From Massilia phyllostachyos (GTDB taxonomy: Bacteria > Pseudomonadota > Gammaproteobacteria > Burkholderiales > Burkholderiaceae_D), in NCBI RefSeq assembly GCF_021044825.1, contig NZ_JAJNOC010000004.1, positions 310,001-374,000 on the forward strand: a DNA stretch of 64,000 bases, read 5' to 3'. The position numbers were made by a program, and so were the translations under genes. Below the pieces are notes generated by a model. The model was not told the DNA's origin, made no database searches, and saw only the letters and a list, made by a program, of their open reading frames with translations. Below are positions 38,902-50,610 of the stretch, in pieces. Position 1 is the first letter of the stretch, and each line of letters begins with the position of its first letter.

Positions 38902-39589
38902 CAAGCCGACCGCCCTGCTGGTCGAGGACGAACCGCAGATCCGCCGCTTCGTGCGCGCCGCGCTGGAGCAGGAGGGCTGGCAGGTGTTCGAAGCCACGAC
39001 CATGGCGCGCGGCCTGATCGACGCCGGCACGCGCCGTCCCGACCTGGTCGTGCTCGACCTCGGCCTGCCCGACGGCGACGGCATCGACTTCATCAACGAC
39101 CTGCGCAAGTGGTCGGCAGCGCCGGTGATCGTGCTGTCCGCGCGCACGCTGGAAAGCGAGAAGATCCGCGCGCTCGACGCCGGCGCCGACGACTACCTGA
39201 GCAAACCCTTCGGCACCGGCGAACTGCTGGCGCGGGTGCGCGCGACCCTGCGCCGCCAGCGCCAGCCGGCCGAGCGCCTGGATGGCAGCGTGCGCTTCGG
39301 CAGCGTCGCGGTGTACCCGCAGGAACGCAGCGTCACGCGCGACGGCAAGCATGTGCACCTGACCCCGACCGAGTACCGGCTGCTGTCGGTCCTGGTCGGC
39401 AACGCCGGCCGCGTGATGACCAATCCGCAGCTGCTGCGCGCGGTATGGGGCCCGGGCCATGCCGAGAGCGGCCACTACCTGCGCATCTACATGGGCCACC
39501 TGCGCCACAAGCTGGAAGACGACCCGGCCCAGCCGCGCCACCTGCTGACCGAGACCGGGGTCGGCTACCGCCTCTGGCTCGGGCAGTAG
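38894..39589 (+). CDS. kdpE: Response regulator KdpE
   Basis: A 231-residue OmpR-family regulator. Receiver: E11-D12, phospho-acceptor D55 in LVVLDLGLPDGDG, and the lysine in SKPFG. The C-terminal winged helix reads LTPTEYRLLSVLVGNAGRVMTNPQLLRAVWG and ends with GVGYRLWL. Its start overlaps kdpD by eight bases. It should activate the kdp operon through the TTTACA repeats upstream of it. Confidence 0.96.
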   Translation: MSDKPTALLVEDEPQIRRFVRAALEQEGWQVFEATTMARGLIDAGTRRPDLVVLDLGLPDGDGIDFINDLRKWSAAPVIVLSARTLESEKIRALDAGADDYLSKPFGTGELLARVRATLRRQRQPAERLDGSVRFGSVAVYPQERSVTRDGKHVHLTPTEYRLLSVLVGNAGRVMTNPQLLRAVWGPGHAESGHYLRIYMGHLRHKLEDDPAQPRHLLTETGVGYRLWLGQ

Positions 39590-39674
39590 CATCCATTCTC
39601 GCGCCGCTCGTAAACACCCTCGGGTAGACTTTGCAGACGTTCAATTTTGACAACGCTGCGGCGGTCTACCAGGC

Positions 39675-40820
39675 ATGAGCGCAAACCTTACCGGACATCT
39701 CTTGGCGGACGACCCCGCACTGTCACCGCTCACCCGCGCCTTGGTGGCGCTGCGCGAGGAGGTGGTGCAGGCCTGGATGGATGCGGTACGCAGCGCCGTG
39801 CCGCAGGCGAAGGAGCTGCCGCTGCCGATCCTGGCGAACACGCTGCCGGCCTATTTCGACACCCTGGCCGCGCTGCTCACGCCCGGCTACCCGGCGCGCG
39901 TGCTGAACGACCTGGGCGCGGTGGCCAGCGAGCACGGGGGCGAGCGCGCCCGCATGACCGACTACGACGCCACCGCCGTGATCCACGAGCTGCAGATCTT
40001 CCGCGACGTGCTGTTCCGCGCGCTGCACGAGCACGGCGTGGCGCTCGGCGACGGCGGGCATGCGGCTGTGTCGGCGCACATCGACGCCTCCATCCGCGAA
40101 AGCGCCAACGCCTTCACCGTGGTGCAGGCCGCGCTGCGCGAGCAGTTCGTGGCCTCGGTGGCGCACGACCTGCGCACGCCCTTGTCGACCGCCCAGATGG
40201 CGGCCGAGATGATCAGCCATACCTCGAACGACCCGAACGTGCGGCGCTACGCCGAGAAGATCGTCGCCAGCACCCAGCGCATCGACGGCATGACGCGCGA
40301 GCTGCTCGACCGCATCGCCTTCTGCAAGACCGGCGCGGTGCGGCTGGAGATCCATCCGGTCGACATGACGGCGCTGATGCGCGAGGTGGTGCTGGCGGCG
40401 GCGAGCGCGCACCCGGTCGAGCTGACGCTCGAACGCGAGGGCATTGAGGGCTGGTGGTGCGGCGACGCGATCCGGCGCGTGGCCGAGAACCTGGTCAACA
40501 ATGCGATCAAGTACGGCGCGCCGGATGCGCCGGTGCGCGTGACGGTATCGACCACGCCGGAGCGGGTCCAGCTGATGGTGCACAACGCGGGCGACCCGAT
40601 CGCGCCCGAGGACAGCGAGAGCATCTTCCAGCTCTACCGCCGCGCCGGCAGCCGTGGGCCGGGCAGCGGCTGGGGTGTCGGCCTACCCTATGTGCGGCGG
40701 GTGGCCGAGGCGCACGGCGGCAGCGTGCTGATGTCGTCGTCGATCGACGACGGCACCACCTTCGTCATCGACATTCCGCTCGATGCGCGGCCCTTCGCCG
40801 GGGCGCCCAGCGCCGCCTGA
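39675..40820 (+). CDS. Soluble RsbRD-type sensor histidine kinase
   Basis: A 381-residue kinase without membrane helices. The N-terminal 130 residues look like the RsbRD/RsbT co-antagonist type helical domain (VVQAWMDAVRSAVPQA, TDYDATAVIHELQIFRDVL). HisKA has H164 in VAHDLRTPLS, and the ATPase domain has ENLVNNAIKYG and GSGWGVGLPYV. No response regulator gene adjoins it, so it may signal to KdpE, to a distant partner or in a phosphorelay. It lies 85 bp after kdpE and could be cotranscribed. Confidence 0.85.
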   Translation: MSANLTGHLLADDPALSPLTRALVALREEVVQAWMDAVRSAVPQAKELPLPILANTLPAYFDTLAALLTPGYPARVLNDLGAVASEHGGERARMTDYDATAVIHELQIFRDVLFRALHEHGVALGDGGHAAVSAHIDASIRESANAFTVVQAALREQFVASVAHDLRTPLSTAQMAAEMISHTSNDPNVRRYAEKIVASTQRIDGMTRELLDRIAFCKTGAVRLEIHPVDMTALMREVVLAAASAHPVELTLEREGIEGWWCGDAIRRVAENLVNNAIKYGAPDAPVRVTVSTTPERVQLMVHNAGDPIAPEDSESIFQLYRRAGSRGPGSGWGVGLPYVRRVAEAHGGSVLMSSSIDDGTTFVIDIPLDARPFAGAPSAA

Positions 40821-40824
40821 GGCG

Positions 40825-41124
40825 TCAAGCCGAGGCCAGGCCCTGGCCGCCCACCGGCTCGGTCTCGAAACGCTCGCCGAAGCCGGCGATCAGCGGCCGG
40901 CCCTTGGCGATCGCGGCCTGCACCGCGGGCAGCGCCAGCGATCCCTTGTGGCTGGCCTGGCTATCCCAGGCTTCCGTGATCCAGAGCGCGTCCGCGTCCG
41001 TCTTGTCCCTGGCGATCACATAGCTCAGGCAGCCTTGCATGCCTGACGTCCCCTCCAGCAGGATGGCGATGAGGGCGTCGCGCTGGCCAGGCTGGGCGCG
41101 CATTTTTCCGATCAAACCGTACAT
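40825..41124 (-). CDS. Antibiotic biosynthesis monooxygenase-fold protein
   Basis: A 99-residue ABM-fold protein (MYGLIGKMRAQPGQRDALIAILLEG..., AWDSQASHKGSLALPAVQAAI). Such small dimers oxidise quinones, degrade haem or only bind small molecules; the member type cannot be told. ATG 41124 follows AAAGGCAAT. It converges on the histidine kinase gene with a four-base gap. Confidence 0.82.
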   Translation of the reverse strand: MYGLIGKMRAQPGQRDALIAILLEGTSGMQGCLSYVIARDKTDADALWITEAWDSQASHKGSLALPAVQAAIAKGRPLIAGFGERFETEPVGGQGLASA

Positions 41125-41255
41125 GATTGCCTTTCTATTCGTGGATGCGGGGAGTATGCAGCGCCCGGCGGCGGCAGGCAATTCCGGTCGCATGGCGTAT
41201 GTATGCTGGAGTATGATGTTTGTTTTGACAATCCGCCTTTTCGAACGGAGTCCCG

Positions 41256-42878
41256 ATGCGACTTTCCCCGCTTGCCCTTGCCGCTTCCCTGACCTTCACC
41301 CTGTCCGGTGCCGCCTTCGCCCAGGCCCCGGCAATCTCCGAACCCGTGCTGCGCGCCCACCTGGCGCTGCTGGCCGACGACCTGCTCGAAGGCCGCGGCA
41401 CCGGCCAGCGCGGTGGCGACCTGACGGTGCGCTACCTCGAGACCCAGGCCGCCATCCTTGGCCTCAAGCCAGCCTTCGGTAACAGCTATCTGCAGAAGGT
41501 CGAGATCGAAGGCACCCGCCTGCTGCCCGGCAGCAGCGTGGTGTTCGAAGCGGGCGGCAAGCGCATTGAACCGGTGCTGGGCAAGGACATCGTGTTCGGC
41601 ACCTCGAGCGGCCGCACCGGCCTCGCTTTCGATGCGCCGCTGCTGTTCGTCGGCTACGGCGTGTCGGCCCCGGACGAACAGTGGGACGACTACAAGGGCG
41701 TCGGCGTCAAGGGCAAGATCCTGGTCATGATGGTCAACGACCCGCAGCCCACCGCCGAGGAACCGAACCGCTTCGCCGGCAAGGCCTACACCTGGTACGG
41801 CCGCTGGCTGTACAAGTTCGAGGAAGCGGTGCGCAAGGGCGCGGCCGGGGCGCTGCTGATCCACACGACGCCGTCTTCGTCCTACCCCTGGAGCGTGCCG
41901 GCCAACGGCTTCTCGCACGAGCGCTTCCGCCTGGCGGGGCCCGGTAATCCGGTCGAGGGCTGGCTGCACGAGGACATGGCGCGCACCCTGTTCGCGGCCG
42001 GCGGCTTCGACCTGGACACGCTGCGTGCACGGGCCGAACGGCGCGACTTCCGCCCGGTGGAGCTGAAGGTCAGTGCGAAAGTCGACCTGAAGTCGAGCAT
42101 CCGCCAGGTCGCCCAGTACAACGTCGCCGGCGTGGTGCCGGGTTCGGATCCGAAGCTGAAGGCGCAGGCGGTGGTGTACTCCTCGCATTGGGATCACCTG
42201 GGCATGGACGACGAGGCGCGCGGAGGCAAGGACCGCATCTACAACGGCGCGATCGACAACGCCTCCGGCACCGCGGCGCTGCTGGCGATGGCGGAGCAAG
42301 CCGTGAAGAAGCCGGCGCGCCGCACCCAGGTCTTCCTGTGGCCGGCCGCCGAAGAGGCCGGCCTGCTGGGCAGCGCGGCCTATGTGAAGAACCCGGCGGT
42401 GCCGCTGGCGCAGACGGCGGCCGACCTGAACCTCGACAGCCTGAACTTCGCCGGCCGCACCCGCGACATCGGCGTGGCCGGCGCCGAGCGCAGCAGCCTG
42501 TACGAGACCGCGTCCACGGTGGCGAAAAGCATGGGCCTGAAGCTGGCGCCCGCGATTCCCGACCTGTCCGGCTCCTACTTCCGCGCCGACCACTTCAACT
42601 TCGCCAAGGCCGGCGTGCCGGCGTTCAACGTGGGCTCGGCCGTGTTCTCGGGCGACGGCCATTTCGAGTTCGCCCACGACCACGCCGCCAGCAGTGCGAA
42701 GCTGGTGGGCTTCAAGAAGGATTATCACCAGGTGAGCGACGAGTACCACGCCGACTGGGATTTGTCGGGGATGGTGCAGCAGGCGCAGTTCACGCTGAAC
42801 CTGGGGTATGCGGTGGCGAATGCGCCAGGGATGCCGGCGTGGAAGAAGGGGGATCCGTTCGGGAGCGTCAAGCGCTGA
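41256..42878 (+). CDS. Exported M28-family zinc aminopeptidase
   Basis: A 540-residue secreted peptidase. Signal peptide 1-23 ends AFAQA. A PA-domain insert (about 130-230, with FVGYGVSAPDEQWDDYKGV) precedes and interrupts the catalytic M28 domain, whose zinc ligands lie in YSSHWDHLGMD, the IDNASGTAALL region, EEAGLLGSAAY and the later YFRADHFNFA. GAGTCCC precedes the ATG. It probably trims peptides in the periplasm or outside the cell. Confidence 0.9.
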   Translation: MRLSPLALAASLTFTLSGAAFAQAPAISEPVLRAHLALLADDLLEGRGTGQRGGDLTVRYLETQAAILGLKPAFGNSYLQKVEIEGTRLLPGSSVVFEAGGKRIEPVLGKDIVFGTSSGRTGLAFDAPLLFVGYGVSAPDEQWDDYKGVGVKGKILVMMVNDPQPTAEEPNRFAGKAYTWYGRWLYKFEEAVRKGAAGALLIHTTPSSSYPWSVPANGFSHERFRLAGPGNPVEGWLHEDMARTLFAAGGFDLDTLRARAERRDFRPVELKVSAKVDLKSSIRQVAQYNVAGVVPGSDPKLKAQAVVYSSHWDHLGMDDEARGGKDRIYNGAIDNASGTAALLAMAEQAVKKPARRTQVFLWPAAEEAGLLGSAAYVKNPAVPLAQTAADLNLDSLNFAGRTRDIGVAGAERSSLYETASTVAKSMGLKLAPAIPDLSGSYFRADHFNFAKAGVPAFNVGSAVFSGDGHFEFAHDHAASSAKLVGFKKDYHQVSDEYHADWDLSGMVQQAQFTLNLGYAVANAPGMPAWKKGDPFGSVKR

Positions 42879-42914
42879 CAACTAACGCATCACTTCGTCC
42901 CGCTCCCTTTGCAC

Positions 42915-43018
42915 GTCGCACCGGGACCAGGCGTCCCCCTTGGCCGGTGCCCAAGTTCGTCGAGCAGCCGCTACGGATGCAAAATTGGGCACCGGCCTTC
43001 GCCGGTGCGACGGTCTTG
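42915..43018. repeat. REP-like inverted pair, first copy interrupted
   Basis: GCACCGGCCTTCGCCGGTGC (42989-43008) is a clean palindrome preceded by AAAATTGG and followed by GACGGTC. The first copy (about 42915-42956) is in opposite orientation, GTCGCACCGGG...CCGGTGCCCAAGTT, with altered centre. Flanks match the copies at 17245 and 30584. They lie between convergent genes. Confidence 0.7.
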
Positions 43019-43037
43019 CGGGTAACGATATAAACAG

Positions 43038-45674
<2,637 letters not shown>

Positions 45675-45702
45675 GGCACTGTCTTTACGTGCGAGGCAGG
45701 GC

Positions 45703-46191
45703 TCAAGCGCCGTCGATGTCCAGCTCCGGCGCCTGGCGCCGGGACCGCAGCGCCGCCTCGTGCGCCGGTTCGGCTTCCGGCTCGAACGGCGCCAGCTCCT
45801 CGTGCACGCTGGCGCCCATGCCGCTCACCAGGGCGCGCAGGGCCGGGACGGCGCGGATGCGCAAGCCCCATGGGCAGACTTCGGCGGCGATCCGGCGCCG
45901 TCCGAGCAGCAGGGCGCAGCGCGCCAGCACCGCCGGGTCGGGGCAGCGCAGCGCATAGGTCGGTTCCGGGGCGGCGACCACCCGCACCACGCGGCCGTCG
46001 TCGCCGCGCAGCAGGTCGCCGTGGCGCAGCCGGCTGCCGCCCGGCATCGCCAGCGCCACCGCCTCGCCCGAGGCCAGCAGCGCGCGCAGGCGGGTGCGTC
46101 CGCGCCGGTCCCAGGGCAGGGCCAGCACGCCATGCACCCGGGCCGCGTGGCCGATGCGGTCGGTGAGCGTCAGGAGGGGCGGGGCGATCAT
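45703..46191 (-). CDS. UreE-like protein lacking the metal-binding histidines
   Basis: A 162-residue protein matching urease accessory protein UreE along its length: LLTLTDRI at the start, LRALLASGEAVALAMPGGSR, LRHGDLLRGDDG, VVRVVAAPEPTY and ending LAPFEPEAE. In UreE the segment CYHLGNRHVPLQ holds nickel ligands; here it is RCALLLGRRRIAAE (residues 91-104), so both histidines are gone. The later His-x-His motif and the His-rich tail are also absent. No urease gene is in the window. Its ATG overlaps the TGA of the GNAT gene upstream, so the two proteins are coupled. Role unknown. Confidence 0.78.
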   Translation of the reverse strand: MIAPPLLTLTDRIGHAARVHGVLALPWDRRGRTRLRALLASGEAVALAMPGGSRLRHGDLLRGDDGRVVRVVAAPEPTYALRCPDPAVLARCALLLGRRRIAAEVCPWGLRIRAVPALRALVSGMGASVHEELAPFEPEAEPAHEAALRSRRQAPELDIDGA

Positions 46192-46721
46192 GGACGGCGG
46201 GTGCGCGGGAACAGCGTCTTGTACCAGATCGCGGCGGCGCGCCAGTGGCCGTTCGGGGTGCAGGCGAAGTCGGGCAGGCTGCCGGCGCGCGTGAAACCGG
46301 CGCGCTCGACCAGCTGCTCGGCGCCGCAGCCTGCCTCGATCTCCAGGTGCAGCAGGCCGCGGCGCAGTCCCAGCGCCTCGATCTCGGCCGCCTGCAGCAG
46401 GGCGGTGCCGAGTCCCTGCCGGCGCGCGGTGCAGTGCACCAGCAGGGTCTGCAGCTCGGCGCGGTTGGCGCCGTTCGGTTTCTGGCACAGTTCGAGCTGC
46501 ACCGTGCCGACCAGCATGCCGTCGCGCTCGGCTCCCAGCAGCACCCGCACGCCGCGCGCCACGTCTCCTTCGATGCCGCGCCAGTAGGCGTCGAGCTGGT
46601 CCTGGTCGAGCCCGGCCAGGAAGCCGAGCGAATGGCCGTCGGCGACCGCGTCCAGCAGCAGCGTTCCCAGCTGGGCGCGCAGCTCACTGGCGCCGCGGGC
46701 GTCGAGTCGGTGGATGATCAT
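46188..46721 (-). CDS. GNAT-family N-acetyltransferase
   Basis: A 177-residue acetyltransferase. The central acetyl-CoA site is LQTLLVHCTARRQGLGTALLQAAE, a version of the Q/RxxGxG/A loop, followed by the C-terminal strand-helix unit with GAEQLVERAGF. GGAGGGCCC precedes ATG 46721, so the long upstream reading frame is not used. Its stop overlaps the start of the UreE-like gene (ATGA), indicating an operon. The acceptor substrate is unknown. Confidence 0.85.
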   Translation of the reverse strand: MIIHRLDARGASELRAQLGTLLLDAVADGHSLGFLAGLDQDQLDAYWRGIEGDVARGVRVLLGAERDGMLVGTVQLELCQKPNGANRAELQTLLVHCTARRQGLGTALLQAAEIEALGLRRGLLHLEIEAGCGAEQLVERAGFTRAGSLPDFACTPNGHWRAAAIWYKTLFPRTRRP

Positions 46722-46950
46722 GGGCCCTCCGTCAAATATGCCGGATTTGATGCATGCAGGATGCGTGCCAGCTCGGCCGTGGCGCCGCTGCGGGTCAAAC
46801 GTTGTAGGCGCGCCATACTCCGCACCGCAAAAGTGAAATATTTTCCGGCTCTTGCATCTTCTCCATCGCCTCCGCACCAACTTGGACGTAATGTACTTGT
46901 TGCGCTACAGCAATTAACAAATCGCAGTCAAAAGAAAGGGATACCACCAC

Positions 46951-47430
46951 ATGGACGCAGCCAAGACCACCGAAGAGAACGAAGTGCTGTCCTTCCGCCT
47001 GGCGAAGGAAGAGTACGCGATCAGCATCCTGAAAGTGCAGGAGATCCGCGGCTACGAAGAACCGACCCTGCTGCCCAGCGCGCCGGCCTGCATCAAGGGC
47101 ATCCAGAACCTGCGCGGCTCGATCGTGCCGATCGTGGACATGCGCATCCTGTTCAAGCTGGGCGAGCCGACCTACGACCAGTTCACGGTCGTGATCGTCC
47201 TGAACATCAAGAACCACGTGATCGGCATGGTGGTCGACAGCGTCTCCGATGTCGTCACCCTCGAGCCGGAGCAGGTGCGCGCGGCGCCCGAGATGGGCAC
47301 CACCGCCGACGGCGACTACATCACCGGCCTGGGCACCGTGGGCGAGCGCATGCTGATCCTGCTCGACATCGACCGCCTGATGAGTTCCGAGCAGCTGGGC
47401 CTGATCCAGGCGGTGAAGCAGGCCGCCTGA
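46951..47430 (+). CDS. cheW: Chemotaxis coupling protein CheW
   Basis: A 159-residue scaffold that links chemoreceptors to CheA. It is one CheW domain with LSFRLAKEEYAISILKVQEIRGYEEPT, IKGIQNLRGSIVPIVDMR and GMVVDSVSDVV as usual. AAAGGGAT precedes the start. A chemoreceptor gene follows 48 bp downstream, so they probably act in the same signalling array; CheA and the flagellar genes must lie elsewhere. Confidence 0.94.
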   Translation: MDAAKTTEENEVLSFRLAKEEYAISILKVQEIRGYEEPTLLPSAPACIKGIQNLRGSIVPIVDMRILFKLGEPTYDQFTVVIVLNIKNHVIGMVVDSVSDVVTLEPEQVRAAPEMGTTADGDYITGLGTVGERMLILLDIDRLMSSEQLGLIQAVKQAA

Positions 47431-47478
47431 AGCGACACAACCCCGCGGGCAGGGCTGCCCGCACCTGAAGAGAATCTG

Positions 47479-49083
47479 ATGAACCTTGCAAACCTGAACA
47501 TCGGCAAGCGCCTGGGACTGGGCTTCGCCACCATCTGCCTCATGCTCGTCGGCATGATCGCCATGAGCAATGCGATGCTGGGCCGGATCAACGCCGGCAC
47601 CGACGAAATCGTCAACAACCGCATTCCCCGCATCGAGGCCAGCACCCGCATCGACGGCGAGGTCAGCGACATCGCGGTCGCGCTGCGCAACATCATGCTG
47701 AGCGAGGAGCAGGCCGACCGCCAGAAGCAGAAGGAAGAAGTGCTGGCTTCGCGCAAGGAGATCGACCGCCTGCTGGACGAGATGGACCGCACGCTGCAGC
47801 ATCCGCGCGCGCGCCAGCTGCTGGCCGAGATGAACGGCCATATCGACCGCTACGCCGCCGGCCAGGACCAGCTGATGAAGCACGTCGACGCCGGCCTGCA
47901 CGAGGAAGCGCGCCAGTACCTGGCCGAGGAGCTGCGTCCGCTGCTGGCCAAGCTGAAGGCGGCGATCAACGAACAGATCACGCTGCAGAAGTCGATCGCG
48001 ATGGACAAGGCGCGCGAGGCCCAGCAGACCTACGACAGCACCATGCGCCTGATGTGGGGCCTGGGCGCGGTGGCGCTGGCGCTGGCCGGCGTGGTGGCGT
48101 ACCTGATCACGCGGTCGATCACGGTGCCGGTCCAGCGCGCGCTGGAAGTGGCGAACACGGTGGCGGCGGGCGACCTCACCAGCCGCATCGAGGTCACCGG
48201 CCGCGACGAAGTCGGCCAGCTGCTGCAGGCCCTCAAGGCGATGAACGAGAACCTGGCGCGCACCGTCGGCAACGTGCGCCTCAGCACCGACACCATCAAC
48301 GTGGCCGCCTCGGAAGTGGCGGCCGGCAGCCAGGACCTGTCGAGCCGCACCGAGCAGCAGGCCTCGTCGCTGGAAGAGACCGCGTCCTCGATGGAAGAAC
48401 TGACCTCGACCGTCAAGCAGAACGCCGACAACGCGCGCCAGGCCAACGTGCTGGCCGACGCGGCCTCCTCGGTCGCCGAGCGCGGCGGCGCGGTCATCAG
48501 GCAGGTGGTCGGCACCATGGCCGACATCGACGCCTCGGCCGGCAAGATCGGTGACATCATCGGCGTGATCGACGGCATCGCCTTCCAGACCAACATCCTG
48601 GCGCTGAATGCGGCGGTCGAAGCCGCCCGCGCCGGCGAACAGGGCCGCGGCTTCGCCGTGGTGGCGACCGAGGTGCGCAACCTGGCCCAGCGTTCGGCCG
48701 CCGCGGCCAAGGAGATCAAGGAACTGATCAACGCTTCCTCGAGCCGGGTCGCGGACGGCAGCCGCCTGGTGGCCGAAGCCGGCAGCACCATGCAGGAGAT
48801 CGTCGACAGCGTGCGCCGCGTGACCGACATCATGGGCGAGATCAGCTCGGCCAGCCTGGAACAGACCGCCGGCATCGAGCAGATCAACCAGGCCGTGGCC
48901 GAGATGGACAACGTGACGCAGCAGAACGCCGCGCTGGTCGAGGAAGCGGCGGCCGCCGCCGAGGCGATGCGCGAACAGTCGTCGCGCCTGACCGCGGCGA
49001 TGGCGGTGTTCCGCATCGATGCCGGGCAAGCCGTGAAAACCGCGGCACTCCCGCAGCGCGCCCCGCAGGCCCTGTTGGCGTAG
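47479..49083 (+). CDS. Methyl-accepting chemotaxis protein (4HB type)
   Basis: A 534-residue chemoreceptor. An N-terminal helix (about 11-31) and a second one (about 190-212) enclose a four-helix-bundle periplasmic ligand domain; HAMP follows, then the cytoplasmic signalling domain with the invariant hairpin tip [23 protein letters not shown]. Putative methylation sites with Q/E pairs flank it ([18 protein letters not shown]). No C-terminal NWETF-like pentapeptide is present. Its TAG stop is the first three bases of a dispersed repeat. Confidence 0.94.
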   Translation: MNLANLNIGKRLGLGFATICLMLVGMIAMSNAMLGRINAGTDEIVNNRIPRIEASTRIDGEVSDIAVALRNIMLSEEQADRQKQKEEVLASRKEIDRLLDEMDRTLQHPRARQLLAEMNGHIDRYAAGQDQLMKHVDAGLHEEARQYLAEELRPLLAKLKAAINEQITLQKSIAMDKAREAQQTYDSTMRLMWGLGAVALALAGVVAYLITRSITVPVQRALEVANTVAAGDLTSRIEVTGRDEVGQLLQALKAMNENLARTVGNVRLSTDTINVAASEVAAGSQDLSSRTEQQASSLEETASSMEELTSTVKQNADNARQANVLADAASSVAERGGAVIRQVVGTMADIDASAGKIGDIIGVIDGIAFQTNILALNAAVEAARAGEQGRGFAVVATEVRNLAQRSAAAAKEIKELINASSSRVADGSRLVAEAGSTMQEIVDSVRRVTDIMGEISSASLEQTAGIEQINQAVAEMDNVTQQNAALVEEAAAAAEAMREQSSRLTAAMAVFRIDAGQAVKTAALPQRAPQALLA

Positions 49084-49186
49084 GGTGGACGGTCCTCCGC
49101 CCACGCGTTCAACGGACGGATTCGAACCACGGAGCGGGCCGGGATACGTAATTTGATCGCGTGGGCGGAATCCGCCCACCCTACAA
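49080..49186. repeat. TAGGGTGG element copy 2, providing a gene's stop codon
   Basis: GTAGGGTGGAC begins at 49080 and includes the chemoreceptor TAG stop (49081-49083). The right end GTGGGCGGAATCCGCCCACCCTACAA (about 49161-49186) is its inverted partner and contains a further small palindrome. Inner arms share GCCCACGCG / CGCGTGGGC. Confidence 0.75.
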
Positions 49187-49202
49187 ATTCAACCCCCGAA
49201 AA

Positions 49203-49240
49203 AAAACGGCAAGCCGATTGGCCTGCCGTTTTTTTTGTTC
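49203..49240. terminator. Terminator between the chemoreceptor and porin genes
   Basis: AAAACGGCAAGCC (49203-49215) pairs with GGCCTGCCGTTTT (49220-49232) with one mismatch, flanked by A and T runs, so it can work in both directions. Confidence 0.85.
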
Positions 49241-49251
49241 AACCGCTGCGC

Positions 49252-50268
49252 TTAGAACGAGTGACGCACACCCACGTTGAACACCGACGGATCCGAGCCG
49301 AGCGCGGTGGTCGGCGGTGCGAAGGTGCCGCCCGCCGACGCGACGCCGAACACGCCGCGGCCGTTGTTGCGCACCTTGGCGTAGCTGCTGTACAGGTTGG
49401 TGCGCTTGGACAGGGTGTAGCTGTAGGCCAGCGAGAAGCCGTTGCCCTTGGCGCCGGTCTCCAGCTTTTGCTGGTGCACCGAGGCGTAGAACTTGTTCGG
49501 GCCGGCGGTGTAGACGCCACCCACGGTGGTGTACTTGTACTCGTTGTTCGGGCCCGACGGATCGGCTTCCAGGTAGGCCGCGCGGAAGTCGAAGGCGCCG
49601 GCGGTGAAGCCCGCGCCGAAGGCGACTTCCTTGTTGTTCGGACCGAGCTGGGCGTCGGTCTCCTGGTAGCCGGCGCCCAGGTAGATCGGGCCGTTCTTGT
49701 ACTCGACCGCGGCGCCGTACAGGTCGTTCGACGGATCGACGTTGCGCTCGCCCGCGCTGTAGGCGGCCAGCACGGTGAAGCCGCTCATGGCGTCGCTCCT
49801 GTAGTTGACCGAATTCGACAGGCGGCGGGTCAGGCGGCCGGTGCCGAAGCTGGTCAGGGTCGAGCCGTAGAAGCCGTGGCCCAGCGGGTCGGCCGATTGC
49901 GCGACGGCGGCGATCGGACCGTATTCGCGGCCGACGGTGATGGTGCCGAAGGAACCCTGCAGGCCGACCACGGCGCGGCGCTGGAAGGTGCCGGCGGCGT
50001 CCGACGCGCCGTTGTCGAGGGCGACGCCGGCTTCGATGTTGAAGAGCGCCTTCAGGCCGTTGCCCAGGTCCTCGGTGCCGCGAAAGCCGATGCGGCTGGT
50101 GGATTGGGTGCCCGAGCTGATCACGGTGCGGTGGCCTTCGCCCGGCGCATCGGTGTCTTCGATGCCGACCGAGGCGTCGGCGATGCCGTAGATCGTCACG
50201 CTGGTCTGGGCATGGGCTGCCAGCGGCAGCAGGGTCAGCAGGGCAAGTGCCAGGCTAGTCTTCTTCAT
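49252..50268 (-). CDS. Gram-negative trimeric porin
   Basis: A 338-residue outer-membrane porin of the Burkholderiales type. Signal peptide 1-20 ends AHAQ; the mature protein begins SVTIYGIADASVGIE, typical of Porin_4. Conserved strands include SRIGFRGTEDLGNGLKALFNIEAG and GRQYGPI-type loop 3 (VGREYGPIAAV), and the chain ends GVRHSF with the usual terminal phenylalanine. ATG 50268 follows TGGAGACC. It probably allows diffusion of small anionic solutes. Confidence 0.92.
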   Translation of the reverse strand: MKKTSLALALLTLLPLAAHAQTSVTIYGIADASVGIEDTDAPGEGHRTVISSGTQSTSRIGFRGTEDLGNGLKALFNIEAGVALDNGASDAAGTFQRRAVVGLQGSFGTITVGREYGPIAAVAQSADPLGHGFYGSTLTSFGTGRLTRRLSNSVNYRSDAMSGFTVLAAYSAGERNVDPSNDLYGAAVEYKNGPIYLGAGYQETDAQLGPNNKEVAFGAGFTAGAFDFRAAYLEADPSGPNNEYKYTTVGGVYTAGPNKFYASVHQQKLETGAKGNGFSLAYSYTLSKRTNLYSSYAKVRNNGRGVFGVASAGGTFAPPTTALGSDPSVFNVGVRHSF

Positions 50269-50610
50269 TGGTGGTCTCCAGTTGTGTGTGTGCGTCCGTT
50301 TTGGAACGTTGGTGCGGGAGTGGGTATTAGTCAAAAAGCAGCTTTGTCAGACAGTCACGTTACCAGCACCATCGAAATGATGCCAATAAACATTTGCAAT
50401 TTCCTTACACGTTTTCTGGCAAGCATCGCCGTGTGGCTAAAATGCCGCAGGATTTGGAACAAGTTATACGTGTAAGTACGTAGTCCTGTTGTGTTTATGT
50501 AACAGGCCCACCGTTTCCCTCCCTCGCGCGGGCGATCGAGGGCGCGTGCTAGCATCTTGTCATCCTGATCATCACGGCCCATCGGCCGACTCACGCGAGG
50601 ACTCCAGCAC
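50269..50610. promoter_or_regulatory. Divergent upstream region of the porin and galM genes
   Basis: A 342-bp non-coding gap with AT-richer sequence in its middle (about 50370-50500). A partial palindrome TTATACGTGTAAGTACGTA occurs near 50464-50482. No clear -35/-10 pair or operator can be set. Confidence 0.35.
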
